Shown: piece by piece, positions 1 to 11,944 of the stretch
How positions within the stretch are numbered: position 1 is the stretch's first letter
Layout of the letters: every line of letters begins with the position of its first letter
NCBI GenBank assembly: GCA_965153355.1
Contig: OZ231127.1
Span: 50,902,001-50,966,000, forward strand
Length of the DNA: 64,000 nucleotides
Source of the DNA: Flaccisagitta enflata
Taxonomy: Eukaryota > Chaetognatha > Sagittoidea > Aphragmophora
Direction of reading: 5' to 3'
The notes under the pieces: model-generated
Database searches by the model: none
The model's input: only the letters and a program-made list of their open reading frames with translations
Told to the model about the DNA's origin: nothing
Program-made: the position numbers and the translations under genes

Positions 1-3000
1 ATATTGCACAATTGAGATATTGCAATAGACAAAACAAATGGAAAAGATGGCAAATACAAAATCATGGACCTAAGGACCCAAGAGAATTTAGACATTGAGT
101 TAAAGACAGGGTGAATGACTTGGTTATTGTCATTGCTCAAGAGACTTGGTAAATGACATTGACAACAAAATCGGATGAATGGCATAGCCTGAAACATAGG
201 GTAATTAACATTGACCGAGAGACCACCTGAATGGCATTGACCAAGGGAGTTAGGGCATTGGCCAACAGACAGGATGAATGACATTGACCATGACAGTTGA
301 GACATCGACTTGGTGACTGGGTGCATGACATTGAGAGACTTAGGTCAGGTTACATGATCAAAAGATTTGAGACAAAGTGAATGACGCTAATCAAGAGACA
401 TTAGAGAATGATGCTGACAAACTTGAGACATTATGAATGATGCTTTGAGACATTAGACCATGAAAAATGCTATTTAGAGACTTAAGACAGAGTGAATGGT
501 GCTGACTAAGAGACTTGAGACAAAGAAAAGACGCTGACTAATGTACTATAGACATAGTGAATGACAGTGAGAGACAGAGTAAATGACAGTGAACCACCAA
601 GAGACTTAAGACAAGAGTGCATGACATAGAAAGACTTGACAGGGTATATGACACTGAGATACGTGAGACAGTAAGTGATACTCAGACAATGTAAATGACA
701 TTGACCGAGACTCTAAAGACAAAATGAATAAAGCTGACTTAGACTTGAGACAAAGTGAATGATGCTGATCAAGAAAATTGAGACAAAGTGAATGATACAA
801 AGAGACATGAGAAGTGAATTGAGACAGGGTGAATGACATTGGTGTCATTTAAGAGATTTGAGATGGTGAATGACGCTGACTATGAGATTTGTGAGAGTGA
901 ATGACATTACCTAAGATATGAGACAGTTAATGGTATTGACTGGATGAATGATGCTAAACAAGAAACCTGAGATGGGGTTAATGACACTGACCAAGAGATA
1001 GGGCGAATAACAGTGATCGTGAGATATGAGGCATAGAGAATGACAATGACCAAGAGACAGGGTAAAGGACATTGATTAAGAGATTTGAAACGCAGCAAAT
1101 GACACTGGGTAACAGAATTAAGACAAAGTGAATGGGTGACAAGGTGAAATAAATTGACCAAGCAATAGGTTGAATGACACTGGTCAGATGATTTTGACAC
1201 AAAGTGAATGACGCGGACCAAAAGATGTTAGTCAGAAAATGTGCTGACAGACATGAGACAGTGAATGATGTTAAAATACATAAGATGGTGAATAATGCTC
1301 AAAGATATGAGACAGAGTGAATGAAGTCGTCTAAGAGACTTGAGACCAGGTGAATGACGCTGACCATGAAACTTGAGACAGAATGAATGATATTGGCTAA
1401 GACATGAGACAGTAAATGATATTGTCCAGATGAGACAGTAAATGATATTGTCCAGATGAATGATGCTAACTATGAGACTTGAGACAGGGTAAATGACATT
1501 GACCAAGCGACTTAGGACAAGATGAATGAGTGATCATGAGACAAGGCAAATGACAATGATAAAGAGACGGGGTGAATGACATTGTTCGAAGGATTTGAAA
1601 CATAGTGAATGATACTGGGTAAAAGAATTGAGACAAAGTGAATGGGTAACAAGTTGAGACAAATTGACTAGGCGACAAGTTGAATGATACTAATAAAAAG
1701 ATAGGAGACATAGTGAATGACATTGACTAATAGACATTAGACAGAAAAAAATGCTAACAGAGGTTTGAGACAGAATGAATGATGCTAAGAGACATTAGAT
1801 GGTGATCAATGTAAAGAGACTTGATGAATGATGCCGACTAATAGATCTTAGACAAGGTGAATGACGCTTGAGATGGAGTGAATGGTATTGGCTAGGACCT
1901 GAGATGGTAAATAATATTGATAAGATGAATGATGTCAACCATAAGACTTGAGACAGGGTGAATGACACTGATCAAGAGACGTGATTTGAAGTGAATGACA
2001 ATGACCAAGAGACTGTGTAAATGACCTTGTTTGAGAAATTTGAAACAAAATAAATGAAACTGGGTAAGAGAACTGAGACGAGGTAAATGAGTGTCAAGGT
2101 AAAGTAAATTCAGTGAATGATACCAACTATGAGATTTTGGACAAGGTGAATGGTGCTGACAATGAGACTTGAGACAGGGTAAATGGCACTAACCAAGAAA
2201 TTCAAGACAGTAAGTGACATTTACCAAGAGACTTGAGGCAAGGTTAATGATGTTGACAAATAGACTTGGGACAGAGTGAATGAAGTTGTCAAAGTGACTT
2301 AAGACACCAGAGCTCTGCAGAGTGAATGTCATTGACTAAAAGACTTAAGACAAGATAAATGAAATTGTCTAGGAGAATTTAGAAAAGGTGAATGAGTGAC
2401 CAGGAGACAGATTGAATGACCAAGAGATGAAAAAGGTTAAATGACACTAAGAGAAAAAAAGTAAATGGCACTGATCTAGAGATTTGATACAGAGTGAATG
2501 ATGCTGACCTAAATAGTTGAGACAGAGTAAATGATGCTAAGAAATTGAAACAGGGGGAAGGACACTGACCAAGGAATTTGAGACAGAGTGAATGGTATTA
2601 AGATACTTGAGACAGGGGGAATGATGCTAAGAGACTTTAGGTGATGTGAATAGCACTGACCAAAAGACTTGAGACAGTGAATGATGCTAAGAGACTTTAG
2701 GCGATGTGAATAGCACTGACCAAAAGACTTGAGACAGAGTGAATGATGCTAAGAGACTTGAAACAGATGGATTGACACTGACCAAGGAACTTGAGACACA
2801 GTGAATGATACTGACTAATAGACTTGAGACAGGGGGAATGACGCAAATAGATTTAAGGCAATGTGAATAACGCTGACCATAAGACTCGAGACAGAGTGAA
2901 TGATGCTAAGAAACATGAAACAGATTTGAATGACATTGACCAAGGAACTTGAGACACAGTGAATGATACTGACTAATAAACTTGAGACAGGGGGAATGAT

Positions 3001-3545
3001 GCTAAGAGACTTGAGGTAATGTGAATACCGCTGGCCAAAAGACTTAAGACAGAGTGAATGATACTAAGAGACATGAAACAGATGGAATGAAACTGACCAA
3101 GGAACTTGAGACACAGTGAATGATACTGAAAGATTTGAGACACGATGGAATGACGCTAAGAGACTTGAGGCAATGTGAATAACGCTGACCAAAAGACTTG
3201 AGACAAAGTGAATGATGCTGAGAGATATGAAACAGATGAAATGACACTGACCAAGGAACTTGAGACACAGTGAATAATACTAATAGACCTCGAGACAGGT
3301 GGAATGACGCTGACCAGGAGACTTGACCCAGAGTGAATGATGCTAAGACTTGAGACAGGGCAAATAACAGTGAACAATAGAAACAGTAAATGACATTGAC
3401 CAAAAGGTTTGGGACAGGCTGAATAACACTGACTATGAGACTTGAGACAAGGTTAGTGAGTGTCCAAGAGACAGGGTGAATGACATAGAATAAAAGACGT
3501 GAGACAGGGTGAATGACACTGAAGATACTTGAGACCGGGTGTTTA
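1..3545. repeat. Degenerate minisatellite, about 29-33 bp unit
   Basis: The stretch is built from diverged copies of a unit containing GAGACTTGAGACAG, then GTGAATGA, then TGCTGACCAA. Units are usually 29-33 bp, with many indels and lost copies. Copies are most regular around 2,580-3,400. Short minus-strand ORFs rich in Ser, Leu, Val and His are by-products of the repeat and show no protein-family signature. The array runs off the left edge of the window. Confidence 0.9.
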
Positions 3546-3548
3546 AAA

Positions 3549-3912
3549 GGGGTGAAGCGCAAAGAATAAGCAACGGGAGGAGACGCAAGGAATACGCAAT
3601 CTCGGACAATGTCTTATTGAGAGAGAGACATCTACCAAAGGACAGAGTAAATGGCATGTAAAGCAGTTGAGACTGTATGAATGACAGTGGGTACGAGATA
3701 TGATGAGTGACATGACGGAACAAGAAAGTGAGACAGAGTAAATAACCCTGACAAAACGAGACTGGTTGAATACGAGTTTATTTCTGAGACTGATGAAATT
3801 GGTCGTCATAGAGCTACACAGCAATCAACTGTACTCTGCTCTGTGATGAGAAGGGGGTGAGACACAACAAATACGCAACGGGATGGGACGCAAAGAATAC
3901 ACAATCTCGGAC
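3549..3912 (+). repeat. About 60-bp direct repeat, two copies
   Basis: Positions 3549-3608 and 3853-3912 share GGGGTGA, CGCAACGGGA-like, GACGCAA and ACAATCTCGGAC segments in the same order. About 240 bp of unrelated sequence lies between them. No gene is seen here. Confidence 0.7.
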
Positions 3913-3918
3913 TTAGAA

Positions 3919-4913
3919 AAAACACTCTTTTGCTGATTCCACTGAATGGGAAAACTGAAATCGTTAATGCCATACGAATCACTCTTTCCACTTTCACTCT
4001 TTTAACTTTCATCATCTCTATGTATGAAACATAGCGTGTAAAACAGCGTGCACTACCGTTGCTTTTTATTTGTATCTGTCTTGACAGCCTCACAATTCAT
4101 TGTAAGATTTTCTTGAACCAGCGTACACAACGCACACTGCTGCCATCGCACATCCTTTCCTTGGCAACATCTTATACTTCTTCGACGTTTTTCTTCACTA
4201 TCTTGGCAGACTCACACGTCTTTTGACGTTTTTCCCCTGGTTGACGTTTCCACGTTGGCGCGCGTCTCTCTCCTTCATTTTTCCTCCTAAGGTTAATTCC
4301 TGTCTGACCTCGACCTTGTCGTACTTCGCCTCCGCTTCATTCTTTCCATTTCCCTAAACAACTCGTTTCATTTAAATACAACACGAAGCCGTGTATACCT
4401 TTGGGGTGATTTCACGCTAGTGTTAATGCTTTACATATGAAGGCTTGTTCTCCACCAGTGTCTTTTAGTACAGACTCTTTTCATGGATCGGTAGGCCATT
4501 AATTGTTTGACAACATCATCCTATAATGAGAAGAATTGCTTTAAAACAGTGTCCTATCACCAAATAAAGCTTACCTTTTGCCCTCTGTTTCCCGAAAATA
4601 TACCCATACAGCTATACTTTATAATTCAGGGAAGTATTTGTATAAGCAACATGAAGACTCGTGCTTTAAATTCCCGATGAAAATGAATATTCACTACTCG
4701 CGCGAAATTCTATCCAGTCTCAACATATCCTTCGTTAATTGCCACCCACGCGATATTCCACTTGTAGAATTCATACGTTAACTTCGTGATGAGCTATGAA
4801 ATGGATCAATGTGCAACAAAAGAATGTGTGCGCGACTTTTAAAGGTCGATGTTCTGTGGGAATGTTGCTGTCTTGGTTAACTTCGCTGAATGGTATAAAG
4901 CCTTGGCTTGCCT
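3919..4913. other. Gene-free stretch, no recognised feature
   Basis: No exon with both credible splice sites and a recognisable product was found. On the minus strand, about 4195-4360 reads as an open, Lys/Glu-rich segment ending near a GTGAGT donor-like site. It matches no family I know, so I do not call it an exon. Confidence 0.5.
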
Positions 4914-5151
4914 TTTTAGTTGCGGACACGCAACTCTATAGTATGTCTGTCCGTCCGTTGTCCGTCCGTCCAGCCGTCCGTCCATCTGTCCATTGATCCT
5001 CGCAATACCGAGTTTCGAAAAGTGGGAAAACGAGCGTTTTTGATACTTTTTGTGTATGTTTGTGAATTGGGGATGGGTATGGGTGTGGATGAGCGTTGGA
5101 TGCCCCTGCCCACCCGTCCGCAACGATATTGTGACCCCGCGTCACTTGTTA
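4914..5151 (+). mobile_element. F2 dispersed repeat, full copy
   Basis: This is a typical F2 copy. It starts with a T-run and a short hairpin (TAGTTGCGGACACGCAACT), then a GTCCGTCC tract, then GAAAACGAGCGTTTTTGAT, then GCCCCTGCCCACCCGTCCGC, ending near GTGACCCCGCGTCACTTGTT. At least a dozen copies or pieces occur in this window. It has no long terminal inverted repeats and no coding capacity, so it is a non-autonomous element of unknown class. Confidence 0.85.
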
Positions 5152-5256
5152 AATGTATATCATATGTATGCGTACTAGAAGTAGAAGCCATGTGCTTACG
5201 TATACAGAAATGGAACCAGATGGAGAATAACATGTAAAAAGGACATAGACGGGAAG

Positions 5257-5381
<125 letters not shown>

Positions 5382-5639
5382 ACGCGCAACCAGTCGACTT
5401 CTCTGTCGTGGTTAATTTATCAATCTTCTCTAATTACCATTTTTTTAATCAAGTTAAAAACCAGAGCGGAAAATGAAGAAATGGATTTTTTCTATTCCTC
5501 TTTGACTTTTTACGCAGTCTCTCTTTCTATTTCCCTGTGCGTCTCTGCTCCCTGTCTATATCTGTCGCTGTCGGTGCGTCTCCCGTCCTCACTATCTAGT
5601 AGTATTAGTCGTTTCAGAGGAAGAGCGTCACTCGTTATT

Positions 5640-5957
5640 CTACTCCGTGGGACAAAACTCGGAAGGATTATCTATACTGAACCATTGGTTAATAAGGATT
5701 TGTGAATGGTGTTCTCCATTTTTTTTCCATCTCAATGTTCTTCTGGCAATGGTAAAAGTCTCAATGACAAAGTCCATTCCATAATTGCAGCAGAACTTGA
5801 TTACATCCATCTCATTTTGTTTCCATGCTTCCAGGTGCTTGCTAAAACACTCCTTTGCGGCCTTCCATCCCATAGTGCTACGGTCGGTGATCAGTGTCAA
5901 AATGACGCAATTAACAAGGTACTTGCAACAGAAGAAGGTGAAAGGAAGAGGAGGCAC
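5640..5957 (-). other. Possible minus-strand coding fragment, unidentified
   Basis: A 105-codon minus-strand reading frame has a balanced, non-repetitive composition. It includes an ITDRSTMGWKAAKECF segment followed by KHLEAWKQNEMDVIKF. This is the least repeat-like ORF in the first 20 kb. The ITDR...AA..F pattern faintly recalls the acidic-residue region of MULE-type transposases, but it is too short to assign. The plus strand over the same bases offers a TTCCAG...AAGGTACTT exon-like frame, so strand and coding status are both open. Confidence 0.25.
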
Positions 5958-6835
5958 TTTCCCCTTTCTCTCGTGACGAGAATCGCCTAATTATCGGCGT
6001 TACTACAAGAGAAAGTTTGAACTGTGGACATTTGTCTGACATTGCTCACAGATGGAAATCTCATCTTTTCAACTATTTACCAAAGGTTTTCCACCTAGAA
6101 CTTTTTCAGAAGGTGTAACTATATCAAACTCTATCAAAACCACCATTTCGGAAGCAAGAGTAAAGAAAAAAAGAACATAACGAAAAAAAAGGGAAAGTTT
6201 AATTAGCGGATGAAACTCACATGGTGTGTGTCACACACTCATCAATTTTTTCTACAACAAAACACCGGAGCTCACGCGTTCAAACCATATTAAAGATTAA
6301 AAAAACACATTCTTGATTAGTTATAACAGTGCAGTGGTGCTGGTTGCTCGGGTTGCAAGGAAAAACTTGAAAAAGGGTGTTGTGGTGTTATATTCAGGAT
6401 AGGAAGAAAGTGGACGAGTAAAACATTTTTGAGTGTGGGAGAGAACATGATTGGGTGGGCAGGGGTCATATTTCCGATCACTTGATAATTTGGGCAGGAG
6501 CAGTGAGACCAAAGACCGAAAAAAAAGAAATGTGTGACGGATGGACGGACGCGGTTGGACGGAGGGACAGACGGATCGACCGACAAAGGAGCAGCGTATG
6601 AGCGATTAAAAAGTGCGAAAAAAAAACGAGAAGAGGGTGTTGAAGTATATGACATAAACAAGGTCGTTGATAAGGCGTAAGGAATGGGGATTAAGGAAAG
6701 GTTGGAAGGCGAGAGGAGGAAGTGGAAAAGCAGCGTTTACAACAAGTCATGCTTGGATGGAAAGAAAAATGGGTTTTCTATCGTCAATAAGTCAACATCA
6801 TTAATGAAATCATAATAGAACGAATGCCCCCGTTG
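5958..6835. other. Gene-free stretch with F1-like remnant
   Basis: No gene is seen. Around 6465-6600 an F1-type segment is recognisable: a GGGCAGGAGCAGTGAGACCAAAG-like run, then GTGTGACGGATGGACGGACG and a diverged GACG tract. The rest is AT-rich sequence without a signature. Confidence 0.5.
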
Positions 6836-6896
6836 GACATTGAAAATGGAGTTTGGATTGAAGAATCAAGAATAGGATGAAGAAGAAGGAGATAAA

Positions 6897-7373
6897 ACTA
6901 GTCATCCAAGGATCGCACATGGTCAGCGGTACCCGATACCCTGCTTGGAGCGATTAGCTGCAGAAGTGGAGTGAGAGCAGGGAAGCGGCCCCAAAGGGCT
7001 GATGTCCTGTAGTACACAGGGGTTAATTTCCAGACGTCCTGAGAAGGCACATTTGAGGCCTTTGGGGCTACTTTCCTTGTTATTCGATGAGAACATTAAA
7101 ATTTTTCTATTTTATTGTCAATTTGCCATGTTATTCAATCTGAATTTTGCATTTATTTCAAAATTTTATCAGTTCTCCATGTTATTCTATAGGGATTTCC
7201 CATATTTTTAACTTCTAGTAAATTTTTCATGTTATTCAATGGGAACATGAGGCTCAGAAGCTTTGGCGGGGGGGGGGATAGACGGACGTATGGACGGAGG
7301 GACGTATGGACGGACGGACGTTTTGCCGGCGGGACGGACGGACGGAGGGACGGACGGACGGAAAAAGGAAAAA
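6897..7373 (+). mobile_element. FB-A foldback element, copy 1 (right arm degraded)
   Basis: The head reads ACTAGTCATCCAAGGATCGC, then ATGGTCAGCGGTACCCGATA. The inner arm follows with AGCGGCCCCAAAGGGCTGATG and CCTGTAGTACACAGGGG. The cargo is diverged 40-55-bp units with CATGTTATTCAAT. A G-run and GGACGGACG tract follow. The expected right arm (complement of the left) is not recognisable, so the copy is truncated. Confidence 0.75.
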
Positions 7374-7456
7374 GAAAATGAAAATGAAAATGAAAATGAA
7401 AATGAAAATGAAAATGAAAATGAAATGAAAATGAAATGAAAATGAAATGAAAATGT
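7374..7456. repeat. (GAAAAT)n microsatellite
   Basis: A hexanucleotide run shifting to GAAAATGAAAT. The Phe/Ser-rich ORFs read through it on the minus strand are artefacts. Confidence 0.95.
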
Positions 7457-7616
7457 GAAGTACAAGAACAAGAAGAAAAAGAACCAGCATAAGTGATGTG
7501 GGGTCACAATACGTGACATTGAAAATGGAGTTTTGATTGAAGAATCAAGAATAAGATGAAGAGGAAGAAGAAGAAGATAAAAAGAAAAAGAAAAAGAAAA
7601 AAGAAAAAGAATAGCA

Positions 7617-8361
7617 GCCCAAAGGCAGTAAGTGGTCAGCTGTACCCGTGCCCTGCCTGAGTAGTGTATGATTTAGGTTGAGGGGGAGCAGGGCAGCGAC
7701 TCCCGAAGGAGACAAAGTCCCAGAACACAGGAGAATCTGTCTGTCCATCCGTCCATCCTTCTGTCTCCCTTCCTTCTGTTCACATGCCCTGTTATTCAAA
7801 TTTTCATTGAAAACCATGGAGAAATGACAAAAGGCAGTATATGGACAACGGTACCCGTGCCCTTCATAGGTAGTTTGTAGGTTAAGTAGAGGGGGAGCAG
7901 GCCAAGATCTAAGGCCAGAATTTGGTCTCAGAGACCAACTTCTTGGTCTCAGAGGCCGGGATTTGAATCTTTCAGGCTAGGATTTGGCTCTCCAAGGCCA
8001 GGATTTAGGTGTTTGATGCCAGAACCTGGGTCTCAGAGACCAGAATCAGTGTCCCAGAGGTCAAGATCTGGGTCGCTAAGGCTAGGATGTGGGTTTTAGA
8101 AGCCAGAATCTAGGTCTTAGGGGCCAAAATGATAGAACTCAGGTTTTCTAGCCAGATTTGGACCATTATGCTTGGATTCGGGCTAATTTGCTTGGATTTG
8201 GGCCATAAAATTTGGATTTCGGCCCCAAAGGAGACAAAGTTCTAAGGATGGGGCAGGGGAGGGGACAGACGGCTGGACGGACGGACATACGCACAGACGG
8301 ACAGATTCCTCCTGTGTTCTTCAGGACTTTGTCCACTTCAGGGCCGCTGCCCAAAAAGAAG
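7617..8361 (+). mobile_element. FB-C related foldback copies, one partial and one fuller
   Basis: Two successive heads resemble GGTCAGC-GTACCCGTGCCCTGC (about 7635 and 7840). The second is followed by about 14 diverged units of the type AGGCCAGGATTTGGGTCTC, a GGACGGACGGACATAC tract and a right arm CCTGTGTTCTTCAGGACTTTG...GGGCCGCTGCCC ending about 8355. The cargo differs in sequence from FB-C1 to FB-C3, though the arms are related. Confidence 0.7.
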
Positions 8362-8515
8362 GAGAAGAAAAAGAAAAAGAAAAAGAAAAAGAAAAAGAAA
8401 ATGAAAAAAAAAAAAGAATAAGAAGAAGAAAAAGTAAAAGAAACAGAAAAAGAAAAAGAAACAGAAAAAGAAAAAGAAAAAGAAAAAGGAAAAGAAAAAG
8501 AAAAAGTAGGCAGCG
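8362..8515. repeat. (GAAAAA)n-type purine tract
   Basis: A purine-only stretch of AAAAAG units with a short A-run. Confidence 0.95.
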
Positions 8516-8602
8516 AAAACCGCGGGAATTAAAAAGCTCGTTCATAATGCATTTTCAGTTCTCTAAAAAAAAGAAAAAAAAGAAAAAGAAAAAGAAACAA
8601 GG

Positions 8603-8728
8603 CCGGATATATTGCACACCAGTTGTGACGGGTGGGTAGGGGGGAAATGCTCGTTTTTCCACTTTTGACTCGGTCATTACGGCTGACGGACGGACAGTCT
8701 CTTGTAGAGTTTCAGTGCCGCAACTAAA
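8603..8728 (-). mobile_element. F2-type repeat, hybrid subfamily
   Basis: It starts AACAAGGCCGGATA (an F1-like end), continues with GACGGGTGGGTAGG and GCTCGTTTTTCCACTTTTGA (F2 core), then GACGGACGGACAGTCTCTTG and GCCGCAACTAAAAAG (F2 hairpin end). It is shorter than usual because the GACG tract is reduced. Confidence 0.75.
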
Positions 8729-8779
8729 AAGAAAAAGAAAAAGAAAAAGGAGAAAAAGAAGAAGAAGAAGAAGAAAACC

Positions 8780-9446
8780 TGAAATCTTTCACATGTATAA
8801 CGCCATCAACCCCCTTCACTCATTTCTCTTGCTTCTGGTTTTCATCAACGTCATCGGAAAACTTTAAAACGTATTCTTCTGCGCGGTGCGACGAATATGG
8901 TAAATAATGGTACTCATGTTGCAACGATTCTGATAGACAATGGTGCTCTTGGAAATTTTTGTTGCTTCATGCGTGTCACTTTAAGCGTAACAATTGCTCT
9001 TTAGCATTTTTTTTTCAAAATTCAGCCCGTCAAACTTCCATTTGTATTTCTCAATGCATTCATCATTTCCATTCCACTTGTTATTTTTTCTAACTTCAAA
9101 TTTACTTCAAACAAATTGAATTTACTTTTTAAATGACTCCAAATTGTGAAAAAATGAAGAAAATTGACGTGGCTTTATGAATCCGTATTCCTCCAGCAAA
9201 ACAGAGACAGGCTTGGCCATAAAGTGCGCCCGAAGTAACTTTTAACTCAGAGGAGGTCACCAGACAAATGCAAAAAATGCATCGCAGCTCAGCTATTTAC
9301 CGGGGCTCCAACGTTTATTTCAGCTGACGGAAAGGAGAAACAGCAATTGCATTTTGTATAAACGGAGGAGTACAAGTCATAAAGAAGAAGCCGGGATGCT
9401 TAAATCAGCAAACTGCCAATCAGAAGGTTGACCTTTAGTTCAAAAA
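8780..9446. other. Gene-free stretch, nothing recognised
   Basis: AT-rich single-copy-looking sequence. No exon, RNA gene or known repeat was found. Confidence 0.5.
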
Positions 9447-9448
9447 TA

Positions 9449-10059
9449 CAGTGCGGCGCAAAAATAAGTTTCAATCAGTTTAGTAAGCAAATATTTCAAA
9501 AGCAGTGAGTTTAGACAATTAAAATCCATGATATATTTAAACATCTTCCAAAATTCTACAAATCCAGTCCAATCCCATTATTGTAACATAATTTGTAAAA
9601 AAGTTATACAAGTTCAAAGAAGGGATATAATTAACCAGTACTTACTATTGATGAAACACATCTTAGACCTTGTGTTTCTTTAATAGACTAAAAAAGAATC
9701 ATGATTTATGCATCATATCCATGAGCTTTTTAAAGATCTTCAAAAAATCTACAAATCTAGACCAAGCAGAACTTTATAGCTTGATTCCTTTTCAAATGAC
9801 ATTAGTTTGAAGTAAATCAGTCATGTTTTCAAGCAATAAAATATCATCATTTTTTGCTGTTTTTCCCAAGGTATTTTTGATATGTACTACTTCAAATCAA
9901 TGTCACGCCTAAACAAAAAGAGCTAGAAATCTGGGATTGGTCTCTAATTAAAGAAAACTAAAAATCCTTTAATAATCTCACTGATAAAAGGTTCTTATCT
10001 GCTATGAAACATACAAAAGACTTGTGACAAAACCTGAAACTTATTTTTGCGCCGCACTG
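9449..10059. mobile_element. Tc1/mariner-type MITE with 25-bp perfect TIRs
   Basis: The left end begins CAGTGCGGCGCAAAAATAAG and the right end is its exact reverse complement over about 25 bp. Both ends are flanked by TA (9447-9448 and 10060-10061). The element is 611 bp and AT-rich, with no transposase ORF. TA target and a CAGTGC start are typical of Tc1-like elements (established knowledge). It is non-autonomous. The perfect TIRs suggest fairly recent activity. Confidence 0.92.
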
Positions 10060-10375
10060 TAACAATGGGCAATGGGCAATGTTGTTTCAACTTTCATATA
10101 CAAGATTAAAGAATAACAAAAGTAAACACATGCATGGAGAAACCTCGGATTTGGGAACGACACCAAAATGGACATCCACATGGCCAGGCCATGTGACCGA
10201 TCATACGTTAGGCTGAACTATGCGCCAAATCAGCCGAGCCAAAGAAACAAAAAATTCCCACACACCCAGTCTCTGACCCTCCCCCCCCCCCCCAGCAACC
10301 ATTTCAAAATGCTCCAATCACCAACTTTGGTCGCCACTAACACCAAGGAGCCTCATTTCACACACGAGATGATTA

Positions 10376-10410
10376 ACACACACACACATACACACACACA
10401 CACACACACA

Positions 10411-10497
<87 letters not shown>
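10376..10497. repeat. (CA)n microsatellite, about 120 bp
   Basis: A nearly pure CA run with three CT/CAT interruptions. It makes the His-Thr ORF spanning this region an artefact. Confidence 0.98.
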
Positions 10498-10500
<3 letters not shown>

Positions 10501-10525
10501 GTACATCGTCATAAATCATCCTCCT

Positions 10526-10745
10526 TTTTAGTCGCTGGCTCGCGACTCAGTCAGAGGCTCTGTCCGTCCTTCAGTCTGTCCGTTGGTTCGTCGGTCCATC
10601 TGTTGGTCCATAATGATCGTCAAAAAGAAACACTCATTTCCAGCCTGCCTGTGTGTATGGGTAAGGAAGGAAGGGGTGTGAAGAGGGGTTGTACGCTCCT
10701 GCCCACCCGTCCGCGACGTTACAGTAACCCCGCTTTGGCTTGTTT
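10526..10745 (+). mobile_element. F2 dispersed repeat, full copy
   Basis: TTTTTAGTCGCTGGCTCGCGACT hairpin end, CTGTCCGTCC tract, CTCCTGCCCACCCGTCCGCGAC, GTAACCCCGC and CTTGTTTCATG end. Confidence 0.85.
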
Positions 10746-11242
10746 CATGAACAAAGCCGCGAGGAAATAATAAACGACGTGGCTGCACCTATACGCGTGC
10801 GAAGCGGAACGTAAAAATCATGAATATGATACGTAATTCAGCGACATATGTTGAATTGTTGATGGTTCATAATAAATAAGAGAAGGAAAGAGAGGCTCAG
10901 ATGCGACGAGAGAGATAGAAAGAGAGACGTTTTCTCACGAGATAAATATTGACAAAAGATGGGATGAGGAAATAATGTTTTGATGGGTAATCATGGTAAG
11001 TCGGAAAACGCGATGAACGATATGACACATGCGCGTGTGATAATATGGTGAAACGGAATGCCGAGTGCATCGGAGGAGAATGACACGACGAGTGTGTGAA
11101 TGGAAGATTTTGAACAAAGTGATAAAACGAAGAAAAGACTGCAGTACTGACCATGTGTGAAAAACGGATTAACAGACAGACAGATGTATGAGCGCAGTGA
11201 AACCCCGACTCCATAACAAGAGCCCCGCCTTCAACGGTGCCC
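10746..11242. other. Gene-free stretch, nothing recognised
   Basis: No exon or known repeat was found. AT-rich with scattered AGAGAG. Confidence 0.5.
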
Positions 11243-11944
11243 CGCCCAAAAAGGGCGAGATACTTTTTGGGCAGCGGCCCCGAAGGGGACGAAGTCCTGT
11301 AGAACACAGAGGACTTTCGTTCGTCCCGTTCGTTTGTCTGTTTGTCTGTCCCCCATCAGGCCCCCTCAGGCCTCAAATCAGGCCTCTCAGGCCTCAAATT
11401 CTGCCTCTCAGGCCTCAAATCCAGCCTCTCAGGCCTCAAATCTTATTCTCTCAGGCTCAAACCAACTCTCAGGCCTCAAACCTGGCCTCTCAAACCTCAA
11501 ATTAGGCCTCTCAGACCTCAAATCTGAAATCTCAGGCCTCAAACCTGGCCTCTCAGGCTTCAAATTAGGCCTCTCAGGCCTCAAATCAGCCATCTAAGCC
11601 TCAATTTATTGCTCTCAGGCTTCAAATCAGTCCTCTGATTTCAAGCCTTAATCCAGCTCTCCCAAGCCTCAAGTCAGCCCTCTCAAACTTCCAATTGGCA
11701 TTCTCAGGCCTTATATCAGCCTTCTTAGACCTCAATTTAGGCTCTTGAAGGCCTTCAGTCAGCCCTCTATAGCATCACATCCCCTTCTTCAGGCAGGACG
11801 AACGAAAGTCCCCCTGTGTTCTACAGGACTTTGTCCCCTTCGGGGCCGCTGCCCTGCTTCCCCTCCCGCCAATTCACAATCACTCAAAGCAGGGCAACGG
11901 GTATCGCTGACCACATATTGCCCTCGGGCGACCTGTTATCAAAG
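11243..11944 (-). mobile_element. FB-C foldback element, copy 1 (complete)
   Basis: The left arm GGGCAGCGGCCCCGAAGGGG...CCTGTAGAACACAGAGGACTTTCG (11271-11332) and the right arm (about 11806-11865) are inverted copies. Between them are about 20 units like AGGCCTCAAATCTGGCCTCTC. The right arm is followed by GCCCTGCTT...GCAGGGCAACGGGTATCGCTGACC and GCCCTCGGGCGACCTG, the FB-C head in reverse. Short Ala/Ser/Leu ORFs here come from the cargo units and are not genes. Confidence 0.88.

Larger units (their letters stand above)
6836..7573 (+). repeat. Pair of 55-bp direct repeats flanking FB-A1
   Basis: Positions 6836-6892 and 7516-7573 both read GACATTGAAAATGGAGTTT, then GATTGAAGAATCAAGAATA, then GATGAAGA. 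They bracket an FB-A element and its purine-rich tail. The duplication is far longer than a target-site duplication and may reflect unequal exchange. Confidence 0.8.

Noticed and set aside
1-3545. CRISPR array
   Set aside because: Units are degenerate with no constant-repeat and unique-spacer pattern, and the genome is eukaryotic with spliced genes.
1-3562. Series of Ser/Val/Leu/His-rich minus-strand ORFs
   Set aside because: They follow the degenerate minisatellite, have no conserved domains, and differ between units as expected for noncoding repeats.
4195-4360. Possible minus-strand exon (Lys/Glu-rich, ending at GTGAGT)
   Set aside because: Only one plausible splice site, no recognisable family and no neighbouring exon.
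10168-10770. 200-residue plus-strand ORF
   Set aside because: Its centre is the (CA)n run and its end is an F2 repeat.
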